A program made the position numbers and the translations under genes. This document shows, one piece after another, positions 1 to 10,964 of a stretch of DNA of 64,000 nucleotides. The DNA lies in assembly GCA_024803745.1 (NCBI GenBank), contig JANJXV010000161.1:2107673-2171672 (forward strand), in the 5' to 3' direction. This stretch comes from Megascapheus bottae. Taxonomy: Eukaryota > Chordata > Mammalia > Rodentia > Geomyidae. The notes under the pieces were generated by a model that saw only the letters and a list, made by a program, of their open reading frames with translations, did no database searches and had not been told where the DNA came from. Positions within the stretch are counted from its first letter, which is position 1; every line of letters begins with the position of its first letter.

Positions 1-842
1 CAAAAATATGTGCAAGATGCACTGTGTGTTTGACCTAGTGGGAGAGTCCTTGGCTACCAAGCAGTAAGCCTCAGGTTTGATTCCTCATTACCACATACAT
101 AGAAAACGCTGCAAGTGGTGCTGTGGCTCGGTGGGACAGCTAAAGCCTAAAGAAAGCCCAAGAACAATGTTCACACTCTGAGGTCAAGTCCCAAGACTAG
201 CAAAAACAAAAAAAATTCGACAAGGGGCAAAATGCAGGCAGAGAAGGCACTGTGAAGCAAATGTTTTGTAAAGGATGAGGGCAATATTGACCCTTAAGTT
301 TGGATCTTACCTAAGAAAGGATCCTTGCGCCTGAGACCAGACTGGTAGTTGGGCCTAGTGGAAGACATTGGGATTGGACAAATAAGGTGTGCTGTATACT
401 ACATCCACATGTATATTGTGAGACTGGAGGAGAGATTCAGCCTCCAGTATGTCTTTGGTGAGGTCTTTTGTGAGCAAGGATCTTTGGTCATTGGGCCCTG
501 AAAGGTGACCCTGCCTCCCTCACAATGGAACAGAATATGGAACCCTGGTAACCAAGCCACTGTAACTAACAACCAGCTCAAGCCAGCTCACTTGGCCTGT
601 GGCTCAGGAGGAAGAAAGATGTTGCTGTGCTGTTGCCAAAGGTCAGGAAACTCGAGTCTCAGGCATGGAAGTTGTGGATGTCTTACTCGAAGATGTACAT
701 GCTAGATCATTGCCAAGCCACAAATCCAGTATAACAGAACTTTCTCTAAGAAGAAGGCCAGGAAAATCCAGGGCAACCAGATGAGGTAAATTTCTAAGAA
801 GAAATGTATTTGACCCCATCATCCTCCCCACACACTACAACT
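1..842 (+). pseudogene. Module A copy 1: exon-like relic with SINE (RGL-like upstream exon, tentative)
   Basis: This 0.84 kb module recurs directly at 29342-30183 and 63074-63910, and inverted at 10965-11790 and 43811-44650. Two overlapping open stretches (505-705 and 599-784) include the peptide MTLPPSQWNRIWNPGNQATV and a Cys-rich CCCAVAKGQE block. The inverted copy at 10965 lies directly upstream, on the same strand, of a REM-domain-like exon. By position this suggests an upstream exon of a RalGDS/RGL-like gene. No single long frame survives and I see no convincing start or splice pair, so I treat it as a relic. Its right edge abuts the poly-T tail of a minus-strand L1. Confidence 0.4.
30..215 (+). 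mobile_element. SINE, dimeric ID/tRNA-like
   Basis: Two tRNA-like halves are visible: a B-box-like stretch near 76 (GGTTTGATTCC), then a second unit beginning GTGCTGTGGCTC and ending in an A-rich tail near 205-215. It belongs to module A and is repeated in every A copy. Confidence 0.75.
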
Positions 843-1261
843 TTCTTTTTTTTTCATTTTTTTTATTGTAATTAGTAAAAGGGTTAGATGATATTTGCCA
901 GATAGAAAGTGCATTAATTCACATACATTGATACCCTTTCACATGTCTTGGTACCCATTTCCCTCCAACCCCACACCCCCCACCCGTCTTGGTTTTCCCC
1001 CCTTCCCTATCAAATTTCAAATATCCAAATACAAATAAATTCAATATATCAGATAACAAAGTGAGATACTATACCAATATGGGATAACCAAGGGACAGCA
1101 AGCGAGATGAGAGACAACATAGTACATTAAGGACAACAATCATTCATTATATGGCTTTTGTGTCAATATCCTGGAGGTCCTTTCAATTAGCTTCACATTA
1201 TATGGCCTTATATATGGCCTTTTTCTCTATTGACAATCTCTGCTAGTAGAGCCCAAGGTTT

Positions 1262-4200
1262 CTAATGATTATGACGAATGAGGGAAACCACTGAGCCTAA
1301 GTTCCTTTGAGTCTGGCTTACTTCACTTAATATGATTTGTTCTAAGTCTTTCCATTTCCTAACAAATGGGGCGATGTCATTCTTTCTGACAGCAGCATAG
1401 AATTCCATTGTGTACAAATACCACAACTTGTTGATCCACTCATCAACTGAGGGACATCTGGGTTGGTTCCATATCTTTGCTATGGTGAATAGTGCTGCAA
1501 TGAACATTGTTGTGCTAGTGGGTTTAGTATGCCCTTGATTCTGGATTGTTGGGTAAATGCCAAGTACTGGAATTGCTGGGTCATAGGGGAGTTGTATGTT
1601 TAGCGTTTTGAGGCACTGCCGCACTGCTTTCCATAGTGGTTGAACGAGTTTGCACTCCCACCAACAGTGTAGTAGTGATCCCTCCTGACCACATCCCCTC
1701 CAGCATCTGTTGTCATTCGTTTTCCTGATCCTGGCCATTCTAACTGGAGTTAGGTGGAATCTTAGACTTGTTTTGATTTGCATTTCTTTTATGACCAGAG
1801 ATGTTGAGCATTTCTTCATGTGTCTATAAGCCATTTTTGTTTCTTCTTCAGAGAAGACTCTCTTTAAGTCTTTGGCCCATTTTGTAATGGGATGGGTGTT
1901 ACTTTGGAGGTTAGTTTTGGAGTGATTCAATTTTTTGAGTTGTTGATATATTTTACATATGAGGCCTTGTTCCGTTGTTTGGGTGGTGAAGATCTTCTCC
2001 CACTCTGTAGGCTTCCTGATTAGTTTACTAGCTATATCCGTTGCCATACAAAAGCTCTGCAGTTTAATGCAGTCCCACTTATCCAGCCTTTCTCTGATTT
2101 GTTGTGATTCCTGGTCCTCATTAAGAAAGTTTCGACCTGTACCAAGGAGGCCTAGTGTATCTCCTATTCCTTCCTGTAAACTTTTCAGTGTGTCAGCTTT
2201 TACCTCCACGTCTTTGATCCATTTGGAGTTAATTCTAGTGCAAGGTGACAAAGAAGGATCCAACTTTAGTTTTCTGCAGTTGTTTAACCAGTTCTGCCAG
2301 CACAACTTGTTGAAGAGGCTATCTTTCTTCCATTCTATTTTTTTGGCTCCCTGGTCAAAGATTAGGTGGCCATAGGTCTGTGGTTTAATATCTGGGTCCG
2401 CAGTTCTACTCCATTGGACTTCAGGCCTGTTCTTGTGCCAGTACCAAGCTGTTTTGAGAATTATAGCTCTGTAATAGAGCCTTAAGTTTGGAATTGAAAT
2501 TCCTCCAGCGCTGTTCTTTCTGCTAAGAAGTGTTTTTGCTATACGGGGTCTTTTATTATTCCATATGAAATTTTGAATTGCCTCTTCTATGTCTTTAAAG
2601 AATGACATTGGGATGTTGATGGGTATTACATTGAATTTGTAGATAGCCCTTGGCAAGATTGTCATTTTCACAATGTTGATTTTTCCAATCCAGGAGCACG
2701 GGAGGTTTTTCCATTTCCTTAGTTCTGCTTTAATTTCCTTTTTTAGGGTTTTAAAGTTTTCATCTAAACGGTCCTTTACATTCTTAGTTAAGCTAATTGC
2801 TAGGTACTTTATTTTCTTTGAGGCTATTGTGAAAGGATTTTCTTTCCTGATTATTGCCTCGTTCCTCTCAGTGTTGGCGTAAAGTAAGGCAGTTGATTTG
2901 TGAGGGTTGATTTTATGGCCTGCTACCCTTCCAAAGCTTTGAATCAGCTCAAGGAGCTTGGGAGTAGAGTCTATAGGATTCTTTAAATACAGAATCATGT
3001 CATCTGCAAAGAGGGATAGTTTTATTTCCTCTTTCCCTACTTGGATCCACTTTATGCTTGCTTCTTGCCTTATTGCACTGCCTAGGAATTCTAGTACTAT
3101 GTTAAAAAGGAGTGGAGAGAGTGGGCATCCTTGTCTCGTTCCTGATTTTAGAGCGAATGGCTTTAGATTTTCACCATTAAGTATAATACTAGCAGTGGGT
3201 TTCTCATACACAGCCTTTATTACATTGAGAGATGTTCCATGGATTCCTAGTTTCTCCACATCTTTTAACATAAAGGGGTTTTGTATCTTGTAAAATGTCT
3301 TTCCGCATCTATAGAGACATTCATGTGAGTTTTGTCTTTCCTCCTGTTGATGTGTCGAATTATATTATTTGATTTGTCTATGTTGAACCAGCTTTGCCTC
3401 CCTGTGATGAATCCAGTTTGATCATAGTGTATAATTTTTTTGATGAGTTGTTGTAGACGATTGGCCAGTATTTTGTTGAGAAGTTTCGCATCGATGTTCA
3501 TCAAAGAAATGGGTCTATAGTTCTCTTTCTTTGATGAATCTCTGTCTGGTTTGGGGATGAGGGATATACTGGCTTCACAGAATGAGTTTGGTAAAGAACC
3601 TTCATTTTCAATTTCGTTGAAGAGCTTGAGGAGTATTGGTGTGAGCTCTGCTCTGAAGACCTTATAGAATTCAGCTGTGAATCCATCTGGCCCTGGGCTC
3701 TTTTTAAGTGGAAGTTGTCTAATTTCCATTTCTATTTCAGAGCTTGAAATAGGCCTGTTGAGTTGGGTTACCTCTTCTTGATTCAGTGTGGGTATGTTAA
3801 TATTGTCTAGGAATTCATCCATTTCTTCTAGATTCTCAAATTTGTTGGCGTAAAGGTTTGAGAAGTATTCCCACATGATATTCTGGATCTTGGTAATTTC
3901 TGTCGTGATATTACCAGTTTCATCTGCGATTTTGTTTATTTTGATATGCTCTCTTCTTTTTTTGGTAAGATTTGCTAAGGGCTTGTCAATTTTGTTAATT
4001 CTTTCAAAGAACCAACTCCTTGTTTTGTTGATTCTTTCTATAGTTTTTTTTATTCCAAATCATTTAATTCTGCTTTGATTTTAATAATTTGCTTTCTCCT
4101 AATGGGTTTAGGATTGGTTTGTTGCTCTTTTTCCAGGAGGTTAAGTCGAGACCTTAACCAGGTGGTTTGCCATTTTTCCAACTTGCAGTTGTAGGCACTC

Positions 4201-5102
4201 AGCGCTATAAATTTTCCTCTGAGTACTGCCTTTGTTGTGCCTAAGGAGTTGATATTTGTGTGCTCCTTATTGTTAAATTTCATAAACAGTTGGATATCTG
4301 TTCTGATCTCTTCGATTACCCATTGTTTTTGATTCAACAATGTGTTGTTCAGTCTCCATGAGTTACAGGGTTTTAGTTGGTGGAGATGTGCGTTCAGTTC
4401 CAATTTGATGCCTTTATGGTCTGAGAGTGTGCATGGAATAATTTCAGTGTTTCTGAATCTGTCCAGGTTTGTTTTATGTCCTAAGATGTGGTCTATTTTG
4501 GAAAATGTTCCACGTGCTGCTGAGGAAAACGTATTTTGTGTTGTTACTGGGTGGAATATTCTTCAGATGTCTGTTAAATCTCGTTGGTCTATATTGTTCT
4601 TCAGTTCTACGGTTTCTCTGTTGAGTTTTTGCCTTGTTGATCTGTCCATAGGTGAGAGTGGTGTGTTAAACTCACCAACAATCACTGTGTTTCGATCTAC
4701 GTATGGTTTCAGTGTAAGTAAAGTTTGCTTGATGAAGTGTGGAGCTCCGGGATTGGGTGTGTAAATATTTAGGATGGTTATGTCTTCCTGGAGGAAAGAT
4801 CCCTTTAGTAGTATGTAGTAACCTTCTTTGTCTTTTCTTACTAATTTTAGTTTGAAGTCTATTTTGTCTGATATGAGGATGGCAACTCCAGCCTGTTTAT
4901 GGGGGCAGTTAGCTTGACAGAGTTTATTCCAACCTCTCACTTTCAAAGATGATGGTTTTTGGGTAAGATGTGTCTCTTGAAGACAGCAAAACGATTGCTC
5001 TTGCTTTTTGATCCAACTAGACAGCCTATGCCGTTTAATTGGAGAGTTAAGTCCATTGATATTGAGAGTTAGGATTGAGAGATATTTATTAGTTCCTACC
5101 AT
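1262..5102 (-). pseudogene. L1 ORF2 relic (endonuclease and reverse transcriptase)
   Basis: ORF2 encodes the L1 endonuclease/reverse transcriptase that copies L1 RNA into the genome. Translation on the minus strand starts at 5102 with MVGTNKYLSILTLNINGLNS, the usual start of the AP-like endonuclease domain. A stop follows at about 4563, further pieces lie in other frames (4403-4050, 3876-3265), and a 669-codon open stretch runs 3271-1262. The last piece holds the reverse transcriptase palm motif FADD within LSLFADDMILYL and the C-terminal region including a Cys-rich segment ([18 protein letters not shown]). At least one in-frame stop and two frame changes interrupt it, so no full protein can be made. 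Confidence 0.9.
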
Positions 5103-5150
5103 TTTTAAAAGCTTTCAGTAGGGCCTGTGTCTTGACAGTTCTTGTGGTCC

Positions 5151-6335
5151 TTAGATGGTATGCTGTTTAGGTGCCATTTCTTTCCCTATGTTGCATTTAT
5201 TTTGGTTTTCTATGTATAGAGCATCTTTGAGAATTCTCTATAGTGTTGGTTTGGTTTCGACATATTGTTGCAGCTTTTCCCTGGAATGGAATGGTTTTAT
5301 TTTTCCCTCAGTTATGAATGAGAGCTTAGCTGGCTACAGTATTCTTGGTTGGTAGTTATTTGATTTAAGGGCATGACATGTATGCTTCCAGTCACTTCGT
5401 GCTTGCATGGTCTCTGCTGAGAAATCTGGGGTTATTCTGATTGGTTTGCTTTTATAGGTTACTGATCCTTTTACCCTGGCTGCCTTTAGGATCTATTCTT
5501 TCGTTTCTATTGATCCATTTCGGATCACAATGTGGCGGTGGGATGTTCATTTCTGGTCAGGTCTGTTTGGGGTTATAAAAGCTTTTCGTATGTGGATGGG
5601 CCTGCCCTTCTGGATATTTGGGAAGTTCTCTGAGATGATTCCCTGAAGTATATTTCCAATACCATTGACCTCTTTCTCCACGCCCTCCTCAATACCAACT
5701 AGCCTTAAATTAGCCTTCCTAATTGTATCTTGGACTTCCTGAAGCGCTCTCTCATATTTCCTAGATTTGGATTGACTCATTTTCTGTTCTTTCTCTATAA
5801 TAACTAAATTATCTTCAGCCCCGGAAATTCTCTCCTATGCATTGTCTAAACTGCTATCAAACTATCTACTTTATTTTCATCTCCCTTGCTTCTAATTGCT
5901 CATTTTTGATGCCTTGCATCTCTTGTTTTAGAGCATGTATGGATTTCTTTATCTCCTTGATTTCCTTTTGAGTGGTTAGCTCAGTAGCTTTATTTTCTTT
6001 GGACATTTGTTGGAGTTTGGACGCGTTTTTATTTGTGGATTCTATGAATTCATCCTTATTTCTTTGAAAAACCTTTATTATGGCCTCCTTTATGGCTTCT
6101 TCTTTTTCACTTATCACCTTGTTTTTGCTTTCCTCTTGTTCAGCTATGGCTTCCTCCATTATCTCTTTCTTTATATTTTCACATTTTCCATTAAGGATGT
6201 TTATCAATTGCATTTGTGTAGCACTTGGAAGACTCTCCTCTAGGTTTGCAGTGACTGTTCCATTGTCTGTTTATATTGGGTGGGGGATGTTGTTTCTTGA
6301 TTTGACATTTTTCTTCAGTTTCTTTTTCTGCCCAT
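5151..6335 (-). pseudogene. L1 ORF1 relic (RNA-binding chaperone)
   Basis: ORF1 encodes the trimeric coiled-coil, RRM and C-terminal-domain protein that coats L1 RNA. The start ATG is at 6335 (MGRKRN) but codon 7 is TGA. In the sister copies at 28252 and 61985 this codon is a serine (MGRTRNSRKMSNQ). A 1-bp deletion follows near 6246. A stop after PDQK at 5547 is private to this copy. The stop after NNYQPRIL at about 5335 is shared by all three copies. The Lys/Glu-rich coiled coil (about 6213-5866) and the RRM-like segment (NLRLVGIEEGVEKEVNGI) are easy to see. Confidence 0.85.
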
Positions 6336-6894
6336 TTGAAATGGGAGCAAGATTACTACTAAATACGGTTATAGTTTTTCAGATATAACCAACCTAGACC
6401 TCTGTCGCTGGCAGACACTAGATGTTCACAAGTTTTGATTGGTATTATCACTCTTTCTTTTTGTGCACTTACAGACCAGTCCAATACAACTACTGATAAG
6501 CGATTTATACCCAAAACAATAAGCCTCTCAATCCAAACTCTATTGTCGTTAAGTCCCTCTGAGCCTAAAGAATAATTAACCACCTACATATACAATATTG
6601 CTCAACAGCCATCAAGTGTAGATCCGTGCAGTATAAGCTTTGAAAGACGAGCAGAGGTCCAGAGATAGAATAAAAGAATGAGAGAGGTCAGGGGAGGTGC
6701 AAGAGGATTAACGTAAGAGTGTAAGAATATTGTAGTAATGAAGAAAAGGTATAGCATAAGGATAACTGACATAAGTTGGTAAGTAGGTAGCATATTTGAG
6801 TACAAAGTTTGAAAAGTATTAGAATAAAACTTATGTGTTGCTGCACGACTAGCTCTTAGCCCAACCAGTGGCCTCACAGTGGACCATGGGATGG
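6336..6894 (-). promoter_or_regulatory. Probable L1 5' UTR / internal promoter region
   Basis: This sequence lies upstream of the ORF1 start and accompanies the L1 5' half in all three copies. It is absent from the inverted F modules, whose homology stops at about 6895. In L1 elements the internal promoter sits here. No specific factor site was identified. Confidence 0.4.
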
Positions 6895-7419
6895 ATCTGT
6901 TTTTCTTGTCTACGTTGAGGGAAAGGGGTATTTCACAAGATGCAGAAGCGAAGATTTCAGAAGCAAATGCTGTGAGTGAAGTAGCTCTTAAAAAGCATTT
7001 TTATTTTCCTTTATCTTTCTGCCAGTCTTGGGGCTTGAATTCAGGGCCTGAGCACTGTCCTCGGGTTTTCTCAAGTCTAGCCCTCTGCCACTTTAGCCAC
7101 AGTGCCACATCTAGTTTTTCTATCTATGTGATACTGAACAATCAATCCCGGATCTTCATGGATGCTAGGCAAGCACTCTACCACTATGCCAAACTCTCAA
7201 CCCTGTCATAGTAATTATAAAGTCATCATCATCATATCAAAATGTCCTTTCTCCTACAAAGATTGAACACTTATCTATGTGTGTAATGCTTTTTTTAAAA
7301 TTTCACTAATTCTTCTGTGTTTTTCCTTCTTGCATTTTTTACACATGACAGCAAAGCTAATCATCAGGAAAAAAGTGATTAGGATACAGAAATCTAATAA
7401 TATCCTAGTAGATTGACGT
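6895..7419. repeat. Module F, copy 1 (contains a minus-strand SINE at 7020-7205)
   Basis: This matches 28813-29341 and 62546-63073, and matches in reverse 44700-45172 (interrupted version at 11830-12026). In the other copies F runs straight into module A. Here it ends at GATTGACGT (7411-7419) and switches to the start of the D1 block. The embedded SINE shows the GGGGCTTGAATTCAGGGCC box and the GCTAGGCAAGCACTCTACC box of an ID-like dimer read backwards. Confidence 0.8.
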
Positions 7420-7560
7420 TACATATGTAATGAGTACATTTCTCGTAAACACTGTTACCCCCTCCCCCATTTTCTCTTTCCTTTCCCCCCAAGTCATAAA
7501 TTTAATTTACAACAAATATATATGTATTTTCATTCCTGAAAAAAATAGTTTAAAATGTGT
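7420..7560 (-). mobile_element. Truncated retroelement 3' end (L1-type)
   Basis: C-rich text such as GTTACCCCCTCCCCCATTTT resembles other L1-type 3' ends in the window (34215-34400, 40868-41000). In D2 the same element continues about 50 bases further left, so the D1 breakpoint cuts it. The AT-rich stretch 7560-7800 holds nothing I recognise. Confidence 0.5.
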
Positions 7561-7904
7561 TCAAATAAATGATGTAGGTTGATATATTTATCAAAATGTA
7601 TTACTTGAACTCTAAAATAAACATTCTAAGTAATTTTTCTCATAAAATTGTAGTAATGCTATAAAACTAATATAAAAGGAATGTTAGTTATTAATTTCTT
7701 ATGTTTTACCTTTAACATTATTACACTAAGCATACTGTTTTTGGTATTAATACAGACAGCATGAAATATGATTATGTAAAAAAATTAAATGATTAAAAAT
7801 AGTAAGGTTGGGGGCCAGTAGTTTGGCTTGGTGGCACACACCCTGATCTGGCAAAAAAGAAGTAGGGTTAGATAAATCAGATTTATTTCCAAATGTGTGG
7901 AAAA

Positions 7905-8100
7905 TGGTATGATTTCTTGTTTGGCTAGTCCTGCGACTTGAACTGAGGGACCAGGAACTGTCCTTGGCCACATTTGTTCAAGGGTGGCACTCTTACACCT
8001 GAGCAACAGTGCCCCATCTGCTTTTTCTGTGTATGCAGTGTCAAAGAATTGAATCAAGGTCTTCTTGTATACTAGGCGAGCACTCTACAACTAGGCAACA
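7905..8100 (-). mobile_element. SINE, dimeric ID-like, minus
   Basis: The reversed SINE boxes are visible (CTTGAACTGAGGGACCAGG and ACTAGGCGAGCACTCTACAA). The D2 partner is at 41401-41597. Confidence 0.7.
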
Positions 8101-8225
8101 TTAAAAGCCAAAGTAGATTTTTGATGCTATTGTGGAGTTTTAATTTTCTTAAATATTTGTACAAAGCACAATGGATATATAAACAGACTTGAACTCACAG
8201 AACCGAGTCCCACATAATATTACAG

Positions 8226-9060
8226 TTACTCTGGCACTTCTCCCGATTGACAAAACACATTTCCAGGCATCTGCTCTGTCCTTAAGCTTTGGTAGCTGAC
8301 TTGTCTTTCCATGGAGGCCTGGCCTGGATTCCTGGTGATTCCATGCATTTCATAGTTCCCTGTATATCCAGTAAGGTTGTCTTCTATGGGACCAGACCTG
8401 TCTGGTTTTTGGCCCACCCAGGACCTATGTGTCTGAGGTCTCACATTATAAGTGGAAAATAAAACACAGTATAATAAGCACTGAAGAACTGCACACCATA
8501 ATATTAACAATGAGAGTTTAATAGTTAGCAAAGTAAATACAATGAATACTTGACAAGAATCATGAGAGCAAGATAAAGAGACGTCTTTTTAGGAAGGGGA
8601 CAGGGAAGCTCTAAATCCAGACTGGCCTCCAAGTTGCCTTCAGACAGTAATTCTACTTCCGAGTCCTCAGAAGGGTCTCCTTCCTCATGAGAAACAGAAT
8701 GTCCTTCCTGAGTTAAGAGGGGGATGGATTCTCGTTTGTCGAACGGAGATTGAGTCTCTTTTAGTGAGATGGATGGGTCTGGATATTCTGTGAGGATGGA
8801 TTCATTTTCCTCCAATGAATCCAGTATTGAGAGTACACTTGCTGCTTCCCATGCGGACATTTTATATGAGCCCAGCGTGTGCCCCTTCAGCTTGCACAAT
8901 AAGTGGAGTGTTACTCTGACTCAGATGGACTGACTCTGGGTGGAGTGTGAAAGGAAACGGAAGGAAATCTGGCTGCTCTTTTTCTTCCTCCATAGTATCT
9001 GCAGGTTCAACTGTGTCACACATGGGGTTCAGAGCAAAAGGTATATCCATAGGACTCTAA
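8226..9060 (-). pseudogene. Unassigned coding-like relic, acidic then hydrophobic
   Basis: Three minus-strand open stretches lie close together: 9050-8862 (MDIPFALNPMCDTVEPADTM, Glu-rich), 8899-8525 (124 codons) and 8531-8226 (101 codons). The middle one is Ser/Glu/Asp-rich and ends in a hydrophobic segment (YLALMILVKYSLYLLC) that could be a membrane span. I do not recognise a family. In the D2 copy all coding differences I noted in the middle stretch change the amino acid (Y/W, A/P, R/Q, L/V), which does not look like constraint. It could be a decayed C-terminal exon or chance open frames. It lies downstream of the REM-like exon on the same strand, but a link is unproven. Confidence 0.25.
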
Positions 9061-9984
9061 ACCTGTTTGGTAATTTCTACAGAAGGCCCATGCTTTCTGG
9101 AGTGCAGTGATGATTCTCAGTCTCCATCAGTCACCAGCTCCATTGGTGGGTTTTTCATCCGGAGTTCAGGATAAGCTCTTCCACGATGACCCAAACCTAA
9201 GAATAGAAATAGGTACAGAGTGGACAGAGTGGACTCTGCAAGTTGAAGTGTCACTCAACTTCCATGAGGATCTAATGGAGGAACCTGTAGAACTGGAGTT
9301 TGGACTGAACACTGAGGAGGTGTAGGGTCTTTCTAATGAGTGCTTATTCCCGAGTCCTTTCAGAGGACAGACATTACCTGGCTGACACCACCCATAAAGG
9401 GCATTTTGCCAAGCTCTGTAGAAGTAAGGGCCAACCAATATCTAGACCACATGGGCTTCCTACTCACAGGTTCTGAGGCACCCACACCAGGACTTCTACT
9501 TTTTCTTGGTCTTACTGGTCACATATTCCTCCAGCTGGTCAAAAAGTTTGTGTTTAGAAGAGCAGGTCCAAAGCCGACATGTGGAGCCTCATATAGAGCT
9601 TGACTTGTGTCAGGGTGTGGCAGTTCTTGAACTCGTAGAAATCACTCGGGTAGAAGTCCATTCACATCGTATAGATGGAACACATGATGCTGTGGGCACA
9701 TCCGGTACAAGGAAAGTGAGAGCCTTCTCTCTCCATCCTGAGCCTTTTACCAAAGCCCCTTTCTTGCAGGATTCTAATGCTGTGGCTGTCCTGCAGAGAT
9801 GTGCACTTATGTGCTGGGAGGTGGGTAAGAGACACTCGAGAACAGGATGACTTTTACACCCCACTTCCAGAAGCTTCTGAGAGAGGCCTCTATGCATCTG
9901 TCCAAAGTAAACGCACCTTAAATTAACTAAGTAAATGCTCTAAATAAATCAATAAGTGAATGCTCTAAATAAAGAACTAAATGC
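9061..9984. other. No gene recognised
   Basis: Several open stretches occur on both strands, including 87- and 114-codon runs on the plus strand, but they overlap and none resembles a family I know. On the minus strand a 39-bp segment near 9380-9420 is bounded by TTCTACAG and GTAATG. This is too short to call an exon. Confidence 0.4.
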
Positions 9985-10185
9985 TCATTCCTCTAATCTT
10001 AGCCACCCAGCAGGCTGAGCTCTGAAGATCACAGTGGAAAGCCAGTCTAGTCAGTAAAATCTAAAGGCACTTGTCTTCAATTAGGCAGCAAAAAGCCAGA
10101 ACTTGACCTATGACTCAAATGGCACAGTGCTAATTTTTGAACACCAAAGGGATGGCATTTAGACCTGGGTTCAGGTTCAAGTGGC
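9985..10185 (+). mobile_element. Diverged B1/ID composite SINE, plus
   Basis: The stretch CACCCAGCAGGCTGAGCTCT, followed by GATCACAG and later GGCACAGTGCTAA, matches the left (B1-like) and right (ID-like) parts of the local composite SINE. It is older than most others here. The D2 partner is at 43482-43680. Confidence 0.55.
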
Positions 10186-10639
10186 AGCAATGGACCACAC
10201 ACCAAAATGTAAATGCTTTCAGATTCTAACAGGCAAAGCTATCACAATCCCTCCCTGATGGCTCAAAAGTGATTCTGCCCCCAGCTTTTCCTCTGACTCC
10301 AGTATTTCACAGGCCTCCGCCATTAGTACTGACACCTCATTTCTTACTGGGAAATGGGATTTCCTAGGATGTCACCTAGGTGAGGGCTGCAGTTGGGAGC
10401 CACTTACTCATGCCTGAAATCCAACTTCTCAGTAAGCACACTGTTGAGACTCCAGTAGCTTGTGAGGGAAATGAAATGGCATGGTGTCCCAGTCATAATG
10501 AAGTAGTTTGTGCACTTGTATCATGCTTAGCTCCCCTGTGAACACCCCAGTGAAACAAACAGGCTCAGAGAGGAGCCAAGTATTCCAAGGCTTGGCCAGG
10601 AGTGGTGAGCAAACATGGGTTTGGAGGGGGAACACTCAC

Positions 10640-10956
10640 TTTTTCAAGAGAATTTCCAGCAACTACTACATTGTCCTCCACTATTTGAAATTGTGCAGGA
10701 AGTTTCCCACATAAAAGAGATCACCTTTCTGGTAGGCAGGGATGAGCTTTGTCAGCAGCATCTCCAACAGGCCTTCCTCCAGGATCCATAGGTTACAAGG
10801 CTCATTCAGAGTCTGAGCTGACTTACCATCACACTGTATTGGCAAAACAGTGGATATTTCAAACGTAGGAATGGGACCACACTTCACACTGAGGAATTGG
10901 TATAGAGTAGATTGGAAATGACACACTCTAATCTCAGTATAGTCACTTGAAAGCAC
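10640..10956 (-). pseudogene. RalGDS/RGL-like REM-domain exon relic
   Basis: The minus-strand peptide contains LNEPCNLWILEEGLLEMLLT followed by KLIPAYQKGDLFYVGNFLHN. This fits the start of the REM (Ras-GEF N-terminal) domain of RalGDS-family exchange factors: an L-x-x-G-T-L-E-x-L-like strand, then D-x-x-F/Y-V-x-x-F-L. In that family REM stabilises the catalytic GEF domain that activates Ral GTPases. A TAG stop falls at 10681-10683, just after HNFK. A good splice donor (GAAAAA then GTGAGT) ends the exon at 10640. I found no GEF catalytic domain in the window. The exon is absent from D2, lost in a ~651-bp deletion. The family call rests on motif resemblance only. Confidence 0.45.
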
Positions 10957-10964
10957 ACAAGAAG

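Larger units (their letters stand above)
843..6894 (-). mobile_element. L1 (LINE-1), near full length, minus strand
   Basis: A poly-T run at 843-866 is the reverse of the 3' A tail. It is followed by 3' UTR to about 1260, ORF2 remains (1262-5102), ORF1 remains (5151-6335) and about 0.55 kb of probable 5' UTR. This is the only contiguous L1 of this group in the window. The 3' part alone is at 30184-32468 and 63911-64000, and the 5' part alone is at 26671-28813 and 60405-62546. ORF1 and ORF2 carry several stops and frameshifts, so it is inactive. The 5' boundary is placed where homology to the inverted module copies starts. Confidence 0.9.

Noticed and set aside
2673..3293. Plus-strand open frames over the L1 (69 and 111 codons)
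   Set aside because: Antisense shadows of L1 ORF2; the same frames recur over every L1 copy.
6007..6388. Hydrophobic plus-strand frames (MLEFGRVFICGF, MASFMASSFSLI)
   Set aside because: Antisense of the Lys/Glu-rich L1 ORF1 coiled coil, which reads as Phe/Leu/Ser on the other strand; not membrane proteins.
6879..7211. 110-codon plus-strand frame repeated three times (MDHGMDLFFLSTLRERG)
   Set aside because: More than half overlaps a reversed SINE and the rest is module F; repeated only because the module is duplicated.
9107..9850. Plus-strand frames of 72-114 codons conserved between D1 and D2
   Set aside because: Conservation is explained by recent duplication; frames overlap each other on both strands and no splice or domain evidence supports them.
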